Source: Stenotrophomonas maltophilia (GTDB taxonomy: Bacteria > Pseudomonadota > Gammaproteobacteria > Xanthomonadales > Xanthomonadaceae). From it: a stretch of DNA of 64,000 nucleotides. The stretch is from positions 2,604,001-2,668,000 of the forward strand of contig NZ_NERD01000002.1 in NCBI RefSeq assembly GCF_002799155.1, written 5' to 3'. The notes under the pieces are model-generated. The model made no database searches. It was not told the DNA's origin and saw only the letters and a list, made by a program, of their open reading frames with translations. This document shows, piece after piece, positions 1-8,119 of the stretch. A program made the translations under genes and the position numbers. How positions within the stretch are numbered: position 1 is the first letter of the stretch; the number at the start of each line of letters is the position of its first letter.

Positions 1-265
1 CGGCGCTCCTCCAGCGCCTGCGCCCTCGGCACTCGCGAACGAATGTTCATGCTGAATTCACCAGGACGAGTTGACGCCGCCAGTGTCCGCTCAGCCCACG
101 CGGAGCGTGGTGGGGGCCTTCCGCAACGCCTTTCTGGCGTCGGCGCGCCGCTTGCACAGGGACATGACCTTCGACACCCTTGCAGGTCCGGCCGGCGGCG
201 TATCGTTCGGCCCACGGCCGCACCTGCGGCCACTCCCTGACTCACTCGGCCTGGAGGCCATTCAA
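1..265. other. Upstream region without a supported gene
   Basis: No coding region is convincing here. The frame of the downstream peptidase stays open upstream to about position 71, but that extension (roughly 65 residues) is arginine-rich and would place the lipoprotein signal peptide inside the protein, so it is treated as leader. A GGAGG at 253-257 sits 8 bases before the chosen GTG start at 266. No palindrome or clear promoter was recognised. Confidence 0.5.
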
Positions 266-2368
266 GTGACCCGTACTCCCAAGATCGTGCTGCTGACCCT
301 GGCCGTTTCGGCCGCGCTGGTTGGCTGCGGCAAGACTGAAACCCCGGCCAAGGACGCCACCGCCTCCGCCCCGGCCACCGCCGAAGCCACCACCTATAAG
401 CTGGACGAGAGCAAGCTGCCGGCCTACAACGCCTTCCAGCCGAGCGACCTGGACACCACCAAGGACGCCTGCACCGCCTTCGGCGACTACGTCAACAGCA
501 AGTGGCTGGCTGCCAATGAAATCCCGGGCGACCGCACCAGCTGGGGCGCGTTCACCATCCTCGACGAGCGCTCGGTGGCCGTGCAGCACCAGCTGGCCGA
601 ACAGGTCGCGCAGGTCAAGACCCCGAACCACATCGAGAAGATCGTCGGCGACCTGTGGGCCACCGGCATGGACGAAGCCAAGATCAATGCCCAGGGCATC
701 GAGCCGCTGAAGGCCGACCTGGCTGCGATCGACGGCCTGCAGGACAAGGCGTCCATCGCAAACTACCTGCGCAGCAGCGCCGCCAAGGGTGACAACATCC
801 TGTTCGGCTTCGGCGCCGAAGCGGACTTCAAGAACTCCGCCATGAACATGGCCTATGCCAGCCAGGGTGGCCTGGGCCTGCCGGATACCACCTACTACAC
901 CGATGCCAAGAACGCCGACAAGCTGAAGGCGTACCAGGCGCACGTCGCCAAGGTGCTCGAGCTGTCCGGCGTGGCCGCGGCCGATGCGGCCAAGCAGGCC
1001 GAGGACGTGGTCAAGTTCGAAACCCGCCTGGCCAAGGCCTCCAAGTCGCGCGTGGAGCTGTCGCGCAACGTCGAGCTGTACTACAACCCGGTCACCCTGG
1101 CCGACGCCGACAAGCTGACCCCGAACTTCAGCTGGACCGAGTTCTTCAAGTCGCAGGGCGTGACTGCACCGGAGAAATTCTCGCTGGCCATGCCGGCGTT
1201 CCATGAGGAAGTGAGCAAGGCGCTGGGCGACACCGACCCGTCGGTGTGGCGCGCCTACCTGCGCTTCCACACCGTGGACAGCGCTTCGCCGTACCTGGCT
1301 GACGCCTTCGTGCAGGAGAACTACGAGTTCTACGGCAAGACCCTCAACGGCCAGAAGGAGCAGAAGCCGCGCTGGAAGCGCGTGCTGGGCACCATCGAAA
1401 ACGATGCCGGTGAAGCCTTCGGCCAGCTGTACGTGAAGGTTGCCTTCTCGCCGGAAGCCAAGGCGAAGATGGAAGAACTGGTGAAGAACCTGGCCGCCTC
1501 GCTGAAGGACCGCATCCAGGGCCTGAGCTGGATGAGCGAGGAAACCAAGGCCAAGGCCATCGCCAAGTGGGAAACCTTCACCCCGAAGATCGGTTACCCC
1601 GACAAGTGGCGTGACTGGTCGGGCCTGCAGACCCAGCGCGACAGCTACCTGGGCAACGTGCGCGCGGCCAACGAGTTCAACTACAAGTTCAACCTGTCCA
1701 AGATCGGCAAGCCGGTGGACAAGACCGAGTGGGGCATGACCCCGCAGACCGTCAACGCCTACTACAACCCGCTGCAGAACGAGATCGTGTTCCCGGCCGC
1801 CATCCTGCAGCCGCCGTTCTTCGACCCGAAGGCCGACGACGCGCTGAACTACGGCGGCATCGGTGCGGTGATCGGCCATGAAATGACCCACGGTTACGAC
1901 GACCAGGGCGCGCGCTTCGGGCCGACCGGCAACATGGAAGACTGGTGGACCCCGGCCGACAAGAAGAACTTCGAAGGCCTCACCGGCAAGCTGGTCAAGC
2001 AGTTCGACCAGTACAAGGTCGACGGCCAGGCAGTGAACGGCCACCTGACCCTGGGCGAGAACATCGCCGACCTCGGCGGCCTGGCCACTGCCTACGACGC
2101 CCTGCAGAAGGCCAGCGCCGGCAAGGAAGATGCGAAGGTCGATGGCTTCACCCGCGACCAGCGCTTCTTCTTCAACTGGGCCACCGTGTGGCGCACCAAG
2201 TACACCCCGGAAAACGCCAAGGTCCGACTGGCCACCGACCCGCATGCCCCGGCGCAGTTCCGCGCCATGGGTGCGCCGTCGAACCTGCCGACCTTCGCCG
2301 CTGCATTCCAGTGCAAGGCCGGTTCGCCGATGGCCCGCGCCGGCGAGCAGCAGGTGGTGATCTGGTAA
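266..2368 (+). CDS. M13 family zinc metallopeptidase, lipoprotein (PepO/neprilysin type)
   Basis: Predicted 700-residue M13 (neprilysin-type) endopeptidase, expected to cleave oligopeptides in the periplasm or at the outer membrane. The GTG start is chosen because GGAGG lies 8 bases upstream and because it places a lipoprotein signal at the N-terminus, with lipobox L18-V-G-C21. The zinc site is intact: HEMTH at about residues 538-542, and the third ligand in ENIADLGG (E598, with D602). The substrate-binding NAYYNP motif precedes it, and the protein ends in the family-typical Cys-containing tail finishing with a tryptophan. A strong terminator follows. A second M13 gene lies directly downstream in the same orientation but is degenerate at the active site, so this copy is probably the active member of the pair. 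Family assignment is firm; the substrate is unknown. Confidence 0.93.
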   Translation: MTRTPKIVLLTLAVSAALVGCGKTETPAKDATASAPATAEATTYKLDESKLPAYNAFQPSDLDTTKDACTAFGDYVNSKWLAANEIPGDRTSWGAFTILDERSVAVQHQLAEQVAQVKTPNHIEKIVGDLWATGMDEAKINAQGIEPLKADLAAIDGLQDKASIANYLRSSAAKGDNILFGFGAEADFKNSAMNMAYASQGGLGLPDTTYYTDAKNADKLKAYQAHVAKVLELSGVAAADAAKQAEDVVKFETRLAKASKSRVELSRNVELYYNPVTLADADKLTPNFSWTEFFKSQGVTAPEKFSLAMPAFHEEVSKALGDTDPSVWRAYLRFHTVDSASPYLADAFVQENYEFYGKTLNGQKEQKPRWKRVLGTIENDAGEAFGQLYVKVAFSPEAKAKMEELVKNLAASLKDRIQGLSWMSEETKAKAIAKWETFTPKIGYPDKWRDWSGLQTQRDSYLGNVRAANEFNYKFNLSKIGKPVDKTEWGMTPQTVNAYYNPLQNEIVFPAAILQPPFFDPKADDALNYGGIGAVIGHEMTHGYDDQGARFGPTGNMEDWWTPADKKNFEGLTGKLVKQFDQYKVDGQAVNGHLTLGENIADLGGLATAYDALQKASAGKEDAKVDGFTRDQRFFFNWATVWRTKYTPENAKVRLATDPHAPAQFRAMGAPSNLPTFAAAFQCKAGSPMARAGEQQVVIW

Positions 2369-2396
2369 GCCACGGCTGACGCTGCGGCATTCCTGC

Positions 2397-2427
2397 AAAG
2401 GCCCGGGAATTCCCGGGCCTTTGTTTT
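2397..2427 (+). terminator. Rho-independent terminator after the first M13 gene
   Basis: AAAGGCCCGGG pairs with CCCGGGCCTTT across an AATT centre and runs into a T-rich tail (TTTGTTTT). It starts 29 bases after the stop codon. Confidence 0.85.
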
Positions 2428-2440
2428 GGCAGCGCCTGTC

Positions 2441-2503
2441 ATCCACGCATGGCGTGGATCTACTGACCAGGACGCTCTCCGGTAGCTGCCGACCTTGGTC
2501 GGC
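2441..2503. repeat. Pair of SMAG-type palindromes
   Basis: Two short imperfect palindromes. The first, at 2441-2463, has arms ATCCACGC/GCGTGGAT and ends in CTAC. The second, at 2482-2503, begins with GTAG and has arms GCCGACC/GGTCGGC. Terminal GTAG/CTAC next to a stem is the hallmark of the SMAG repeats of S. maltophilia. A possible -10 box (TATAGT, 2548-2553) for the next gene lies just beyond. Confidence 0.75.
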
Positions 2504-2588
2504 GAAAGCGGCCTGATGCGTGCATCCCGCGTCGATGCGCGGCTTGCTATAGTGCGCGCGCCCTCAATCCATCACGGATTCGTTCCAC

Positions 2589-4595
2589 ATGCCCAACTTC
2601 CGTCCGCTTGCCATCGCCCTGGGCATCAGCCTGGCGACCCTGGTCCCGACCCACGATGCGTTCGCCGCCAAGAAGAAGGCCGCACGCGCTCCGGCTGTCA
2701 GCGCCCAGTGCAGCGACTTCTACGACGCCACCAACGCAGGCTGGCTGAAGGCCAACCCGGTGCCGCAGACCGGCGCCGCCACCGCGCTGGGCCAGCTGGT
2801 CGACCGCAGCCGCCAGCAGCAGCGTGAACTGCTCGACGCCGCGATGAAGTCGCCGCAGGGCAACGTGCAGAAGCTGCTGGGCGACTTCTGGGCCAGTGGC
2901 CTGGACGAAGCCGCCGTGGAAGCGGACGGTTCCAACCCGATCGCCCCGCTGCTGACCCGCATCAATGCCATCAAGAAGGCCAAGGATGTGCCGGCTTCGA
3001 TCGCCGCGCTGCACCAGGTCGGCATCCCGGTGGCGTTCAACTTCGGCCCTGACGTCGATCTGAAGGCGCTGGACCGCCACATCGGCTACTTCATGCAGGG
3101 TGGCATGGGCCTGCCGGACCCGGCGTTCTATACCCGCACCGACGCCGATACCGTGGCGCTGATGGGTCGCTACCGCAACTACGTCAAGCAGATCCTGGCG
3201 CTGACCGGCACCCCGGCGGCCAAGCTGGATGCCGAATCGCAGTCGGTGATCGCGCTGGAGACCGAGCTGGCGCGCAATGCGCAGTCGCTGGCCGGCATCA
3301 ACAACCCGTTCAACAACTACGCGCCGATCTCCACCAAGGAGCTCAACAGCCGCTACCGCAACCTGCAGCTGGACGCATTCCTGAAGGCACAGGGCGTGGA
3401 CGACGACCTGGTCTCGCTGGCCGACCCGGCGCTGTTCAAGCAGCTCGATGGCATGGTCACCAAGCTCAAGCCGGACCAGTGGAAGGCCTACCTGCGCTGG
3501 CGCGTGGGCGACGCGATGGCGCCGTACCTGTCCAAGGCCTATCGCGACGCCGAGTTCGAATTCCGTGGCCGCGTGCTGCGTGGCGAAACCCTGCCGCCGC
3601 AGCGCTGGGAAGACGTGCTGGAGGCAATCAACGTGGCCGCCGGCCCGATGGTCGGTCGCGAATACGCGGCCCGCTACCTGTCCGCCGAAGATCGTCGCCA
3701 GGCGGCGTGGATCGTCGACAAGGTGCGCGAAGTGCAGATCGAGGCAGTCAAGAACAGCAGCTGGATGAGTGCCGAAGCCAAGACCGAAGCGCAGGCCAAG
3801 CTGGCGGCGCTGAAGATCGAGATCGGCACCCCGCTGCGCGATCTCGACTACAGCGTGCAGCCGATGGGCCGCGGCTCGTTCGGCGGCAACATGCTGATTG
3901 CTTCGACCTGGCGCCATCGCGAGGAAATGAAGCGCATCGGCAAGGGCAACGCCGACCGGCGCTGGGATGTGCTGCCGCAGCAGCCCTCGCTGGCCTACGA
4001 CCTGGCCCAGAACCGCATGATCGTCACCGCCGCGATCCTGCAGGGCCCGGTGTTCAACGCCAAGGCCGACGCCGCCGACAAGTTCGGCAGCTTCGGTGGC
4101 TTGGTCGGCCACGAGCTGACCCGTGCCATTGATGCCAAGGGTGCGCTGGTCGACGCCAAGGGCGAGCTGCGCAGCTGGTGGACCCCGGCCGACAAGACCG
4201 CCTGGACTCTGCTGGGTACCCGCGTGGCTGCGCAGTACGGCAGCTACGAGTTCCCCGGCGTGAAGGGTGCCAAGGTCAACGGCACGCTTACCCAGGAAGA
4301 GAACCTGGCCGACATCGCCGGCCTGGAGCTGGCCTGGGCGGCCTACACCGCGCAGGAGCCGAAGGCCAAGCCGGCCCAGCAGCAGGGCTTCTTCCGCGCG
4401 TGGGCCGCACTGTGGCCGCAGCAGCTCTCGCCGAACGAAGCCGCACGCCGGCTGACCGCCGACATCCGTGCCCCGGGTCGCTGGCGCACCAACGGCCCGC
4501 TGTCGAACCTGCCGGCCTTCGGCGCCAGCTTCAGCTGCAAGCCGGGCCAGCCGATGCAGCGCAGCGATGCCGAGCAGATCAAGGTCTGGCGCTGA
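2589..4595 (+). CDS. M13 family peptidase homologue with degenerate zinc site (probable pseudoenzyme)
   Basis: A 668-residue exported paralogue of the upstream M13 peptidase. A Sec signal peptide (cleavage after about AFA, residue 26) replaces the lipobox. The overall fold markers are kept: the WWTPAD segment, an EENLADIAG motif (E571, D575) and the CKPGQPM tail. The zinc motif, however, reads HELTR (H508, E509, R512): codon CGT at 4122-4124 replaces the second histidine of HExxH, a one-base difference from CAT. The NAYY substrate-binding motif is also altered (LAYD). The frame is intact and codon use matches the neighbours, so the gene looks maintained rather than decaying. It may be a non-catalytic binding or regulatory partner of the upstream enzyme, or may have altered activity. 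Loss of canonical activity is inferred from family knowledge. Confidence 0.9.
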   Translation: MPNFRPLAIALGISLATLVPTHDAFAAKKKAARAPAVSAQCSDFYDATNAGWLKANPVPQTGAATALGQLVDRSRQQQRELLDAAMKSPQGNVQKLLGDFWASGLDEAAVEADGSNPIAPLLTRINAIKKAKDVPASIAALHQVGIPVAFNFGPDVDLKALDRHIGYFMQGGMGLPDPAFYTRTDADTVALMGRYRNYVKQILALTGTPAAKLDAESQSVIALETELARNAQSLAGINNPFNNYAPISTKELNSRYRNLQLDAFLKAQGVDDDLVSLADPALFKQLDGMVTKLKPDQWKAYLRWRVGDAMAPYLSKAYRDAEFEFRGRVLRGETLPPQRWEDVLEAINVAAGPMVGREYAARYLSAEDRRQAAWIVDKVREVQIEAVKNSSWMSAEAKTEAQAKLAALKIEIGTPLRDLDYSVQPMGRGSFGGNMLIASTWRHREEMKRIGKGNADRRWDVLPQQPSLAYDLAQNRMIVTAAILQGPVFNAKADAADKFGSFGGLVGHELTRAIDAKGALVDAKGELRSWWTPADKTAWTLLGTRVAAQYGSYEFPGVKGAKVNGTLTQEENLADIAGLELAWAAYTAQEPKAKPAQQQGFFRAWAALWPQQLSPNEAARRLTADIRAPGRWRTNGPLSNLPAFGASFSCKPGQPMQRSDAEQIKVWR

Positions 4596-4620
4596 GCCAC
4601 CCGCGGTACCGGTAACGCAG

Positions 4621-4646
4621 AGGGCGCCTTCGGGCGCCCTTTTTTT
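4621..4646 (+). terminator. Rho-independent terminator
   Basis: GGGCGCC / GGCGCCC stem around a TTCG-type loop, followed by seven T. It lies 25 bases downstream of the second M13 gene. Confidence 0.9.
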
Positions 4647-4719
4647 GCGGGTGCAGCACGATCCCGGGTTAACACCGGGCGTGCTATCGCTGCGCCTTCG
4701 TCCATCGCGGAGCCCCGAC

Positions 4720-5214
4720 ATGGCACACAAGAACACGATCTGTATCTGGTACGACGACGGCGCGCTTGAGGCCGCCACCTTCTACGCCAGTATCCTGCCC
4801 GACAGCGCGGTGACCGCCGTGCACCACGCCCCCGGTGACTATCCGGACGGCAAGGAAGGCAACGTACTGACGGTCGAGTTCACGGTCTGTGGTATTCCCT
4901 GCGTCGGGCTCAACGGCGGCACCGCGTTCAAGCACAGCGAAGCGTTCTCCTTCCAGATCCAGACCGAGGACCAGGCTGAAACCGACCGCCTGTGGGACGC
5001 GATCGTCGGCAACGGCGGACAGGAGAGCCAATGCGGCTGGTGCAAGGACCGCTGGGGCATCTCCTGGCAGATCAGCCCCCGGATGCTGATCGAAGCGGTG
5101 ACCAGCAAGGACAAGGCCCTGGCCAAGCGCGCCTTCAACGCGATGATGCCGATGAAGAAGATCGACATCGCCACCATCGAAGCGGCAATCAAAAAAGGGG
5201 ACGGAGGGGATTAA
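4720..5214 (+). CDS. VOC superfamily protein, PhnB / 3-demethylubiquinone-9 3-methyltransferase-like
   Basis: A 164-residue cytoplasmic protein of the vicinal oxygen chelate fold. Marks of the PhnB-like subfamily are the N-terminal ICIWYDDGALEAATFY, the central GIPCVGLNGG and the C-terminal CGWCKDRWGISWQ. Members are often annotated after 3-demethylubiquinone methyltransferase but lack demonstrated methyltransferase activity; function is unknown. The ATG at 4720 has a purine-rich GCGGAG upstream. The end of the gene is unusual: the last seven codons (KKGDGGD) and the TAA stop lie inside the left arm of a perfect 27-bp inverted repeat, so a repeat appears to have set the present C-terminus. 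Confidence 0.82.
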   Translation: MAHKNTICIWYDDGALEAATFYASILPDSAVTAVHHAPGDYPDGKEGNVLTVEFTVCGIPCVGLNGGTAFKHSEAFSFQIQTEDQAETDRLWDAIVGNGGQESQCGWCKDRWGISWQISPRMLIEAVTSKDKALAKRAFNAMMPMKKIDIATIEAAIKKGDGGD

Positions 5215-5278
5215 GTCGTTTCTCCCCGCCCCTGCGCGCAGATGCAGATTGCGACTTAATCCCCTCCGTCCCCTTTTT
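5192..5278. repeat. Perfect 27-bp inverted repeat with 33-base loop
   Basis: Left arm 5192-5218 and right arm 5252-5278 are exact reverse complements. Each contains a GGGGACGGAGGGGATTAAG core flanked by an A5 (left) or T5 (right) run. The A-run/T-run edges let the transcript fold into a terminator-like hairpin on either strand. The left arm encodes the C-terminus and stop codon of the VOC gene. The right arm ends 2 bases before the GAGG ribosome binding site of the next gene. It belongs to none of the other repeat types seen here. Confidence 0.88.
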
Positions 5279-5289
5279 GCGAGGTGCTG

Positions 5290-6873
5290 ATGACCTGGGA
5301 TGCGATCATCGTTGGCGGTGGCCACAACGGCCTGGTCTGCGCGGCCTATCTGGCGCGCGCCGGGAAGAAGGTACTGGTGCTGGAACGTCGTGGCGTTCTC
5401 GGCGGTGCCGCAGTCACCGAGGAATTCCATCCCGGTTTCCGCAACTCGGTGGCGTCGTACACGGTGTCATTGCTGCAGCCGAAGGTGATCGACGACCTGC
5501 AGCTGCATGCGCATGGGCTGCGCATCGTTGCGCGTCCGGCCAACAACTTCCTGCCGTTGCCGGACGGCCGCTACCTGTTGTCCGCGCCAGGCCGCACCCA
5601 GGCCGAAGTGGCGAAGTTCTCCGAGCGGGATGCGCAGCGCTTGCCCGCGTACGAGGCACGCCTGGAGATCTTCGCCGACGTGCTGCGCGCATGGGCCCTG
5701 CGCACACCGCCGGACCTGGGGACAGCAGGCGGTTGGCGTGCCCTGCCCGCCCTCTGGCAGATGGGCCGTCTCGGTCGTGAACTGGCGACGCTGGACGCCT
5801 CGCTGCGGCAGGAACTGCTGGATCTGTTCACGCTGTCGGCGGCGGAGTACCTGGACCGCTGGTTCGAGAGCGAGCCGATCAAGGCGCTGTTCGGCTTCGA
5901 CGGCATCGTCGGCAACTACGCAAGCCCGTATACACCGGGCAGTGCCTATGTACTGCTGCACCACGTATTCGGCCAGTGCAATGGCGTGAAAGGTGCCTGG
6001 GGCCACGCGATCGGCGGCATGGGCGCGATCAGCCAGGCGATTGCTGCCTCGGCACGCGAGGCCGGTGCGGACCTGCGCGTGGAGGCCGGTGTGCGGCGCG
6101 TGCGGATCGAGCAGGGTCGCGCAGTGGGCGTGGAACTGGCCAACGGCGAAATCCTGCGCGCACACGCGGTGATCGCCAACGTCAATCCGAAGCTGCTGTA
6201 CGAGCAGTTGCTGGAACCGGCACAGGTGCCCAACGCGACGCGCGAACGCATGGCGAACTGGCGCTGCGGTTCCGGCACGTTCCGGCTGAACGTGGCGCTG
6301 TCCCGGCTGCCGGATTTCAGTGCCCTGCCCGGCCCCGGCGATCACCTCAGCGCCGGCATCATCATGGCGCCCAGCCTGGACTACATGGACCGCGCCTGGC
6401 TGGATGCGCGCCGCGACGGCTGGTCACGCGAACCGATCGTGGAAATGCTGATCCCCAGCACGCTGGATGATTCGCTGGCGCCGCCCGGGCAGCATGTGGC
6501 CAGCCTGTTCTGCCAGCACGTGGCACCGGTGTTGCCTGAAGGCCGCCATTGGGATGATCACCGGGAGGCCGTAGCCGACCTGATGATCGCCACCGTCGAA
6601 CGGCATGCGCCCGGCTTCACCGCCAGCGTGCTCGGTCGGCAGGTGCTGTCGCCGCTGGATCTGGAGCGCACCTTCGGCCTGGTCGGCGGCGACATCTTCC
6701 ACGGCGCACTGAGTGCCAACCAGTTGTTCTCGGCACGGCCGATGGTCGGCCAGGCCGGCTATCGCGGCGCCCTGCCCGGCTTGTACCTGTGCGGCTCGGG
6801 CACCCATCCCGGCGGTGGTGTCACCGGTGCGCCCGGGCACAATGCCGCGCAGGTGGTGTTGCAGGATCTGTAG
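5290..6873 (+). CDS. FAD-dependent oxidoreductase, phytoene desaturase / PYROXD2-like
   Basis: A 527-residue flavoprotein. The N-terminal dinucleotide-binding motif is IIVGGGHNGLVCAAYLARAG, followed by GGAAVTEEF, which contacts FAD in the CrtI/NAD(P)/FAD oxidoreductase family. The C-terminal FAD-closing segment is LYLCGSGTHPGGGVTGAPGHN. This pattern matches the PYROXD2-like branch rather than true carotenoid desaturases, and no carotenoid genes are nearby; the substrate is unknown. ATG 5290 is preferred over GTG 5284 because GAGG at 5281-5284 is correctly spaced only for the ATG. The TAG stop codon is at the same time the terminal GTAG of a repeat cluster. Confidence 0.85.
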   Translation: MTWDAIIVGGGHNGLVCAAYLARAGKKVLVLERRGVLGGAAVTEEFHPGFRNSVASYTVSLLQPKVIDDLQLHAHGLRIVARPANNFLPLPDGRYLLSAPGRTQAEVAKFSERDAQRLPAYEARLEIFADVLRAWALRTPPDLGTAGGWRALPALWQMGRLGRELATLDASLRQELLDLFTLSAAEYLDRWFESEPIKALFGFDGIVGNYASPYTPGSAYVLLHHVFGQCNGVKGAWGHAIGGMGAISQAIAASAREAGADLRVEAGVRRVRIEQGRAVGVELANGEILRAHAVIANVNPKLLYEQLLEPAQVPNATRERMANWRCGSGTFRLNVALSRLPDFSALPGPGDHLSAGIIMAPSLDYMDRAWLDARRDGWSREPIVEMLIPSTLDDSLAPPGQHVASLFCQHVAPVLPEGRHWDDHREAVADLMIATVERHAPGFTASVLGRQVLSPLDLERTFGLVGGDIFHGALSANQLFSARPMVGQAGYRGALPGLYLCGSGTHPGGGVTGAPGHNAAQVVLQDL

Positions 6874-6986
6874 AGGTGTGCCGACCAACGGTTGGCATCT
6901 ACCGAGCAATGTGTGCCGACCAACGGTCGGCACCTACCGCGTCAAATGATGCCATTCAAAGCGTGCCAACCAAGGTTGGCACCTAC
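6870..6986. repeat. Tandem array of three SMAG palindromes
   Basis: Three copies in one orientation: 6878-6902 (GTGCCGACC..GGTTGGCATCTAC), 6913-6937 (GTGCCGACC..GGTCGGCACCTAC) and 6963-6986 (GTGCCAACC..GGTTGGCACCTAC). Each is a stem of about 8-9 bp ending in CTAC. A GTAG at 6870-6873 opens the cluster and includes the stop codon of the oxidoreductase gene. The array lies between convergent genes. Confidence 0.85.
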
Positions 6987-7012
6987 CCGCGTGAAGCGTG
7001 GCGCATAGCGCC

Positions 7013-7687
7013 TCACTTCACGCTGCGCAGATGGTTCGGGCGCTTCGGTGGGCCGGGCGGGCGGCGCTTGTTGAACGGCGGCTGCCCGCGCCAGTAGCGG
7101 ATCAGCAACCAGCCGAACAGCATGCCGCCGAGGTGCGCGAAGTGGGCCACGCCCGGCTGCCAGCCGGTCATGCCCAGCACCAGCTCGCCCACACCGAACA
7201 GGATCACGAAGGTACGCGCCTTCATCGGGATCGGCGGGAACAGCAGCATCACGCGCTGGTTGGGGAACAGCATGCCGTAGGCCAGCAGCAGTCCGAACAC
7301 GCCGCCGGAGGCACCCAGTACCGTCGCCGGGTTTTCCAGCAGCGTACCCACCAGCAGCTGGCAGACACCGGCACCGGCCACGCACACCAGGTAGTACAGC
7401 AGGAAGCGCTTCTCGCCCCAGGTCTGCTCCAGCGGCGCGCCGAACATGAAGACCGCCAGCATGTTGAAGAACAGATGGCCGAAGCTGCCATGCAGGAAAC
7501 CATAGGTCAGCAGCTGCCAGGGCTGGAAGTTGCCGCCCGGCGAGAACGCATCGAAGCCCTGCTGCAGCGGTTGCAGCATGAACGGCTCGAAGGTCTGCAT
7601 GCCAAGCAGGAACGGCTGCTGCAGCAGGAACAGGATCGCGTTTGCGATCAGCAGGGCCTTGGTGACGGTTGGCAGTCGCGGGAACAT
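7013..7687 (-). CDS. Rhomboid family intramembrane serine protease
   Basis: A 224-residue polytopic inner-membrane protein expected to cleave transmembrane helices of substrate proteins. The catalytic dyad is visible: serine in GASGG (S127) and histidine in HFAHLGG (H185). The HLFFN segment in an early helix (H71, N75) supplies the oxyanion residues typical of rhomboids. Six hydrophobic segments are apparent, and a proline-rich basic tail ends the protein. Size and motif spacing fit the bacterial GlpG-like six-helix class. Downstream it runs toward the SMAG array, which may protect the 3' end of the transcript. The physiological substrate is unknown. Confidence 0.92.
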   Translation of the reverse strand: MFPRLPTVTKALLIANAILFLLQQPFLLGMQTFEPFMLQPLQQGFDAFSPGGNFQPWQLLTYGFLHGSFGHLFFNMLAVFMFGAPLEQTWGEKRFLLYYLVCVAGAGVCQLLVGTLLENPATVLGASGGVFGLLLAYGMLFPNQRVMLLFPPIPMKARTFVILFGVGELVLGMTGWQPGVAHFAHLGGMLFGWLLIRYWRGQPPFNKRRPPGPPKRPNHLRSVK

Positions 7688-7780
7688 GGGAGCACCGGCA
7701 TGGAACGGCCTCCATCATAGCCGCAGCACCGTGTCTTGTTGGCGCCCCGCAGGTCTGGCCTGTTCAGTCGCCAGCGGTGC

Positions 7781-8119
7781 TCAGCCCGGGCCCCACACGG
7801 CCGCATCCAGCACCGCCGCAGGATCGGTCACTGCCATCCGCACCCGGCCATTCTCCACCCGCACGCCCTCGGCACGCAGCCGCTGCGATTGTTCGCGCCA
7901 GCCGGCCGAACCTTCTTCCATGGCAATGCGCCCGTCCGAACGCAGCACGCGGTGCCAGGGCAGGTCCGGGTCGTCGTTCTGGCCCAGGATGCGCGCGGTC
8001 AGGCGTGCACGCCCGGGCAGGCCGGCGCGCATTGCCACCTGGCCGTAACCCATCACCTGCCCCGCCGGAATCGCGCGGATCACTGCCAGGATGCGCGCAC
8101 GCGCCTGCTCCGGCGTCAG
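7781..8119 (-). CDS. Alkyltransferase-like protein (ATL, MGMT family without the acceptor cysteine)
   Basis: A short protein resembling the DNA-binding domain of O6-alkylguanine-DNA alkyltransferase. The alkyl-acceptor PCHR motif reads PWHR (W55 if translation begins at 8119), the signature of ATL proteins, which bind O6-alkylguanine without repairing it and recruit nucleotide excision repair. Helix-turn-helix residues (MGYGQVA) and the GRI(A/P) motif are kept. The start is uncertain: conserved sequence begins at LTPEQARAR, but the only codon there is CTG, overlapping the TGA stop of the upstream EamA gene as CTGA. The nearest in-frame ATG is at 8209, well inside that gene. Either a CTG start coupled to the upstream gene, or a 30-residue N-terminal extension, must be used. 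Confidence 0.83.
   Translation of the reverse strand: MTPEQARARILAVIRAIPAGQVMGYGQVAMRAGLPGRARLTARILGQNDDPDLPWHRVLRSDGRIAMEEGSAGWREQSQRLRAEGVRVENGRVRMAVTDPAAVLDAAVWGPG

Noticed and set aside
242..2446. Long minus-strand open frame (734 codons) opposite the first M13 gene
   Set aside because: Antisense to a clearly recognised enzyme. The translation is rich in Gly/Val/Leu/Arg with no family motif, as expected for the complement of GC-rich codons.
2547..4778. Long minus-strand frame (743 codons) opposite the second M13 gene
   Set aside because: Same antisense artefact; the plus-strand gene has a signal peptide and conserved M13 segments.
6870..6986. CRISPR-like regular repeats
   Set aside because: The repeats are palindromic SMAG units with 10-25-base irregular spacing, only three copies, and no cas genes nearby.
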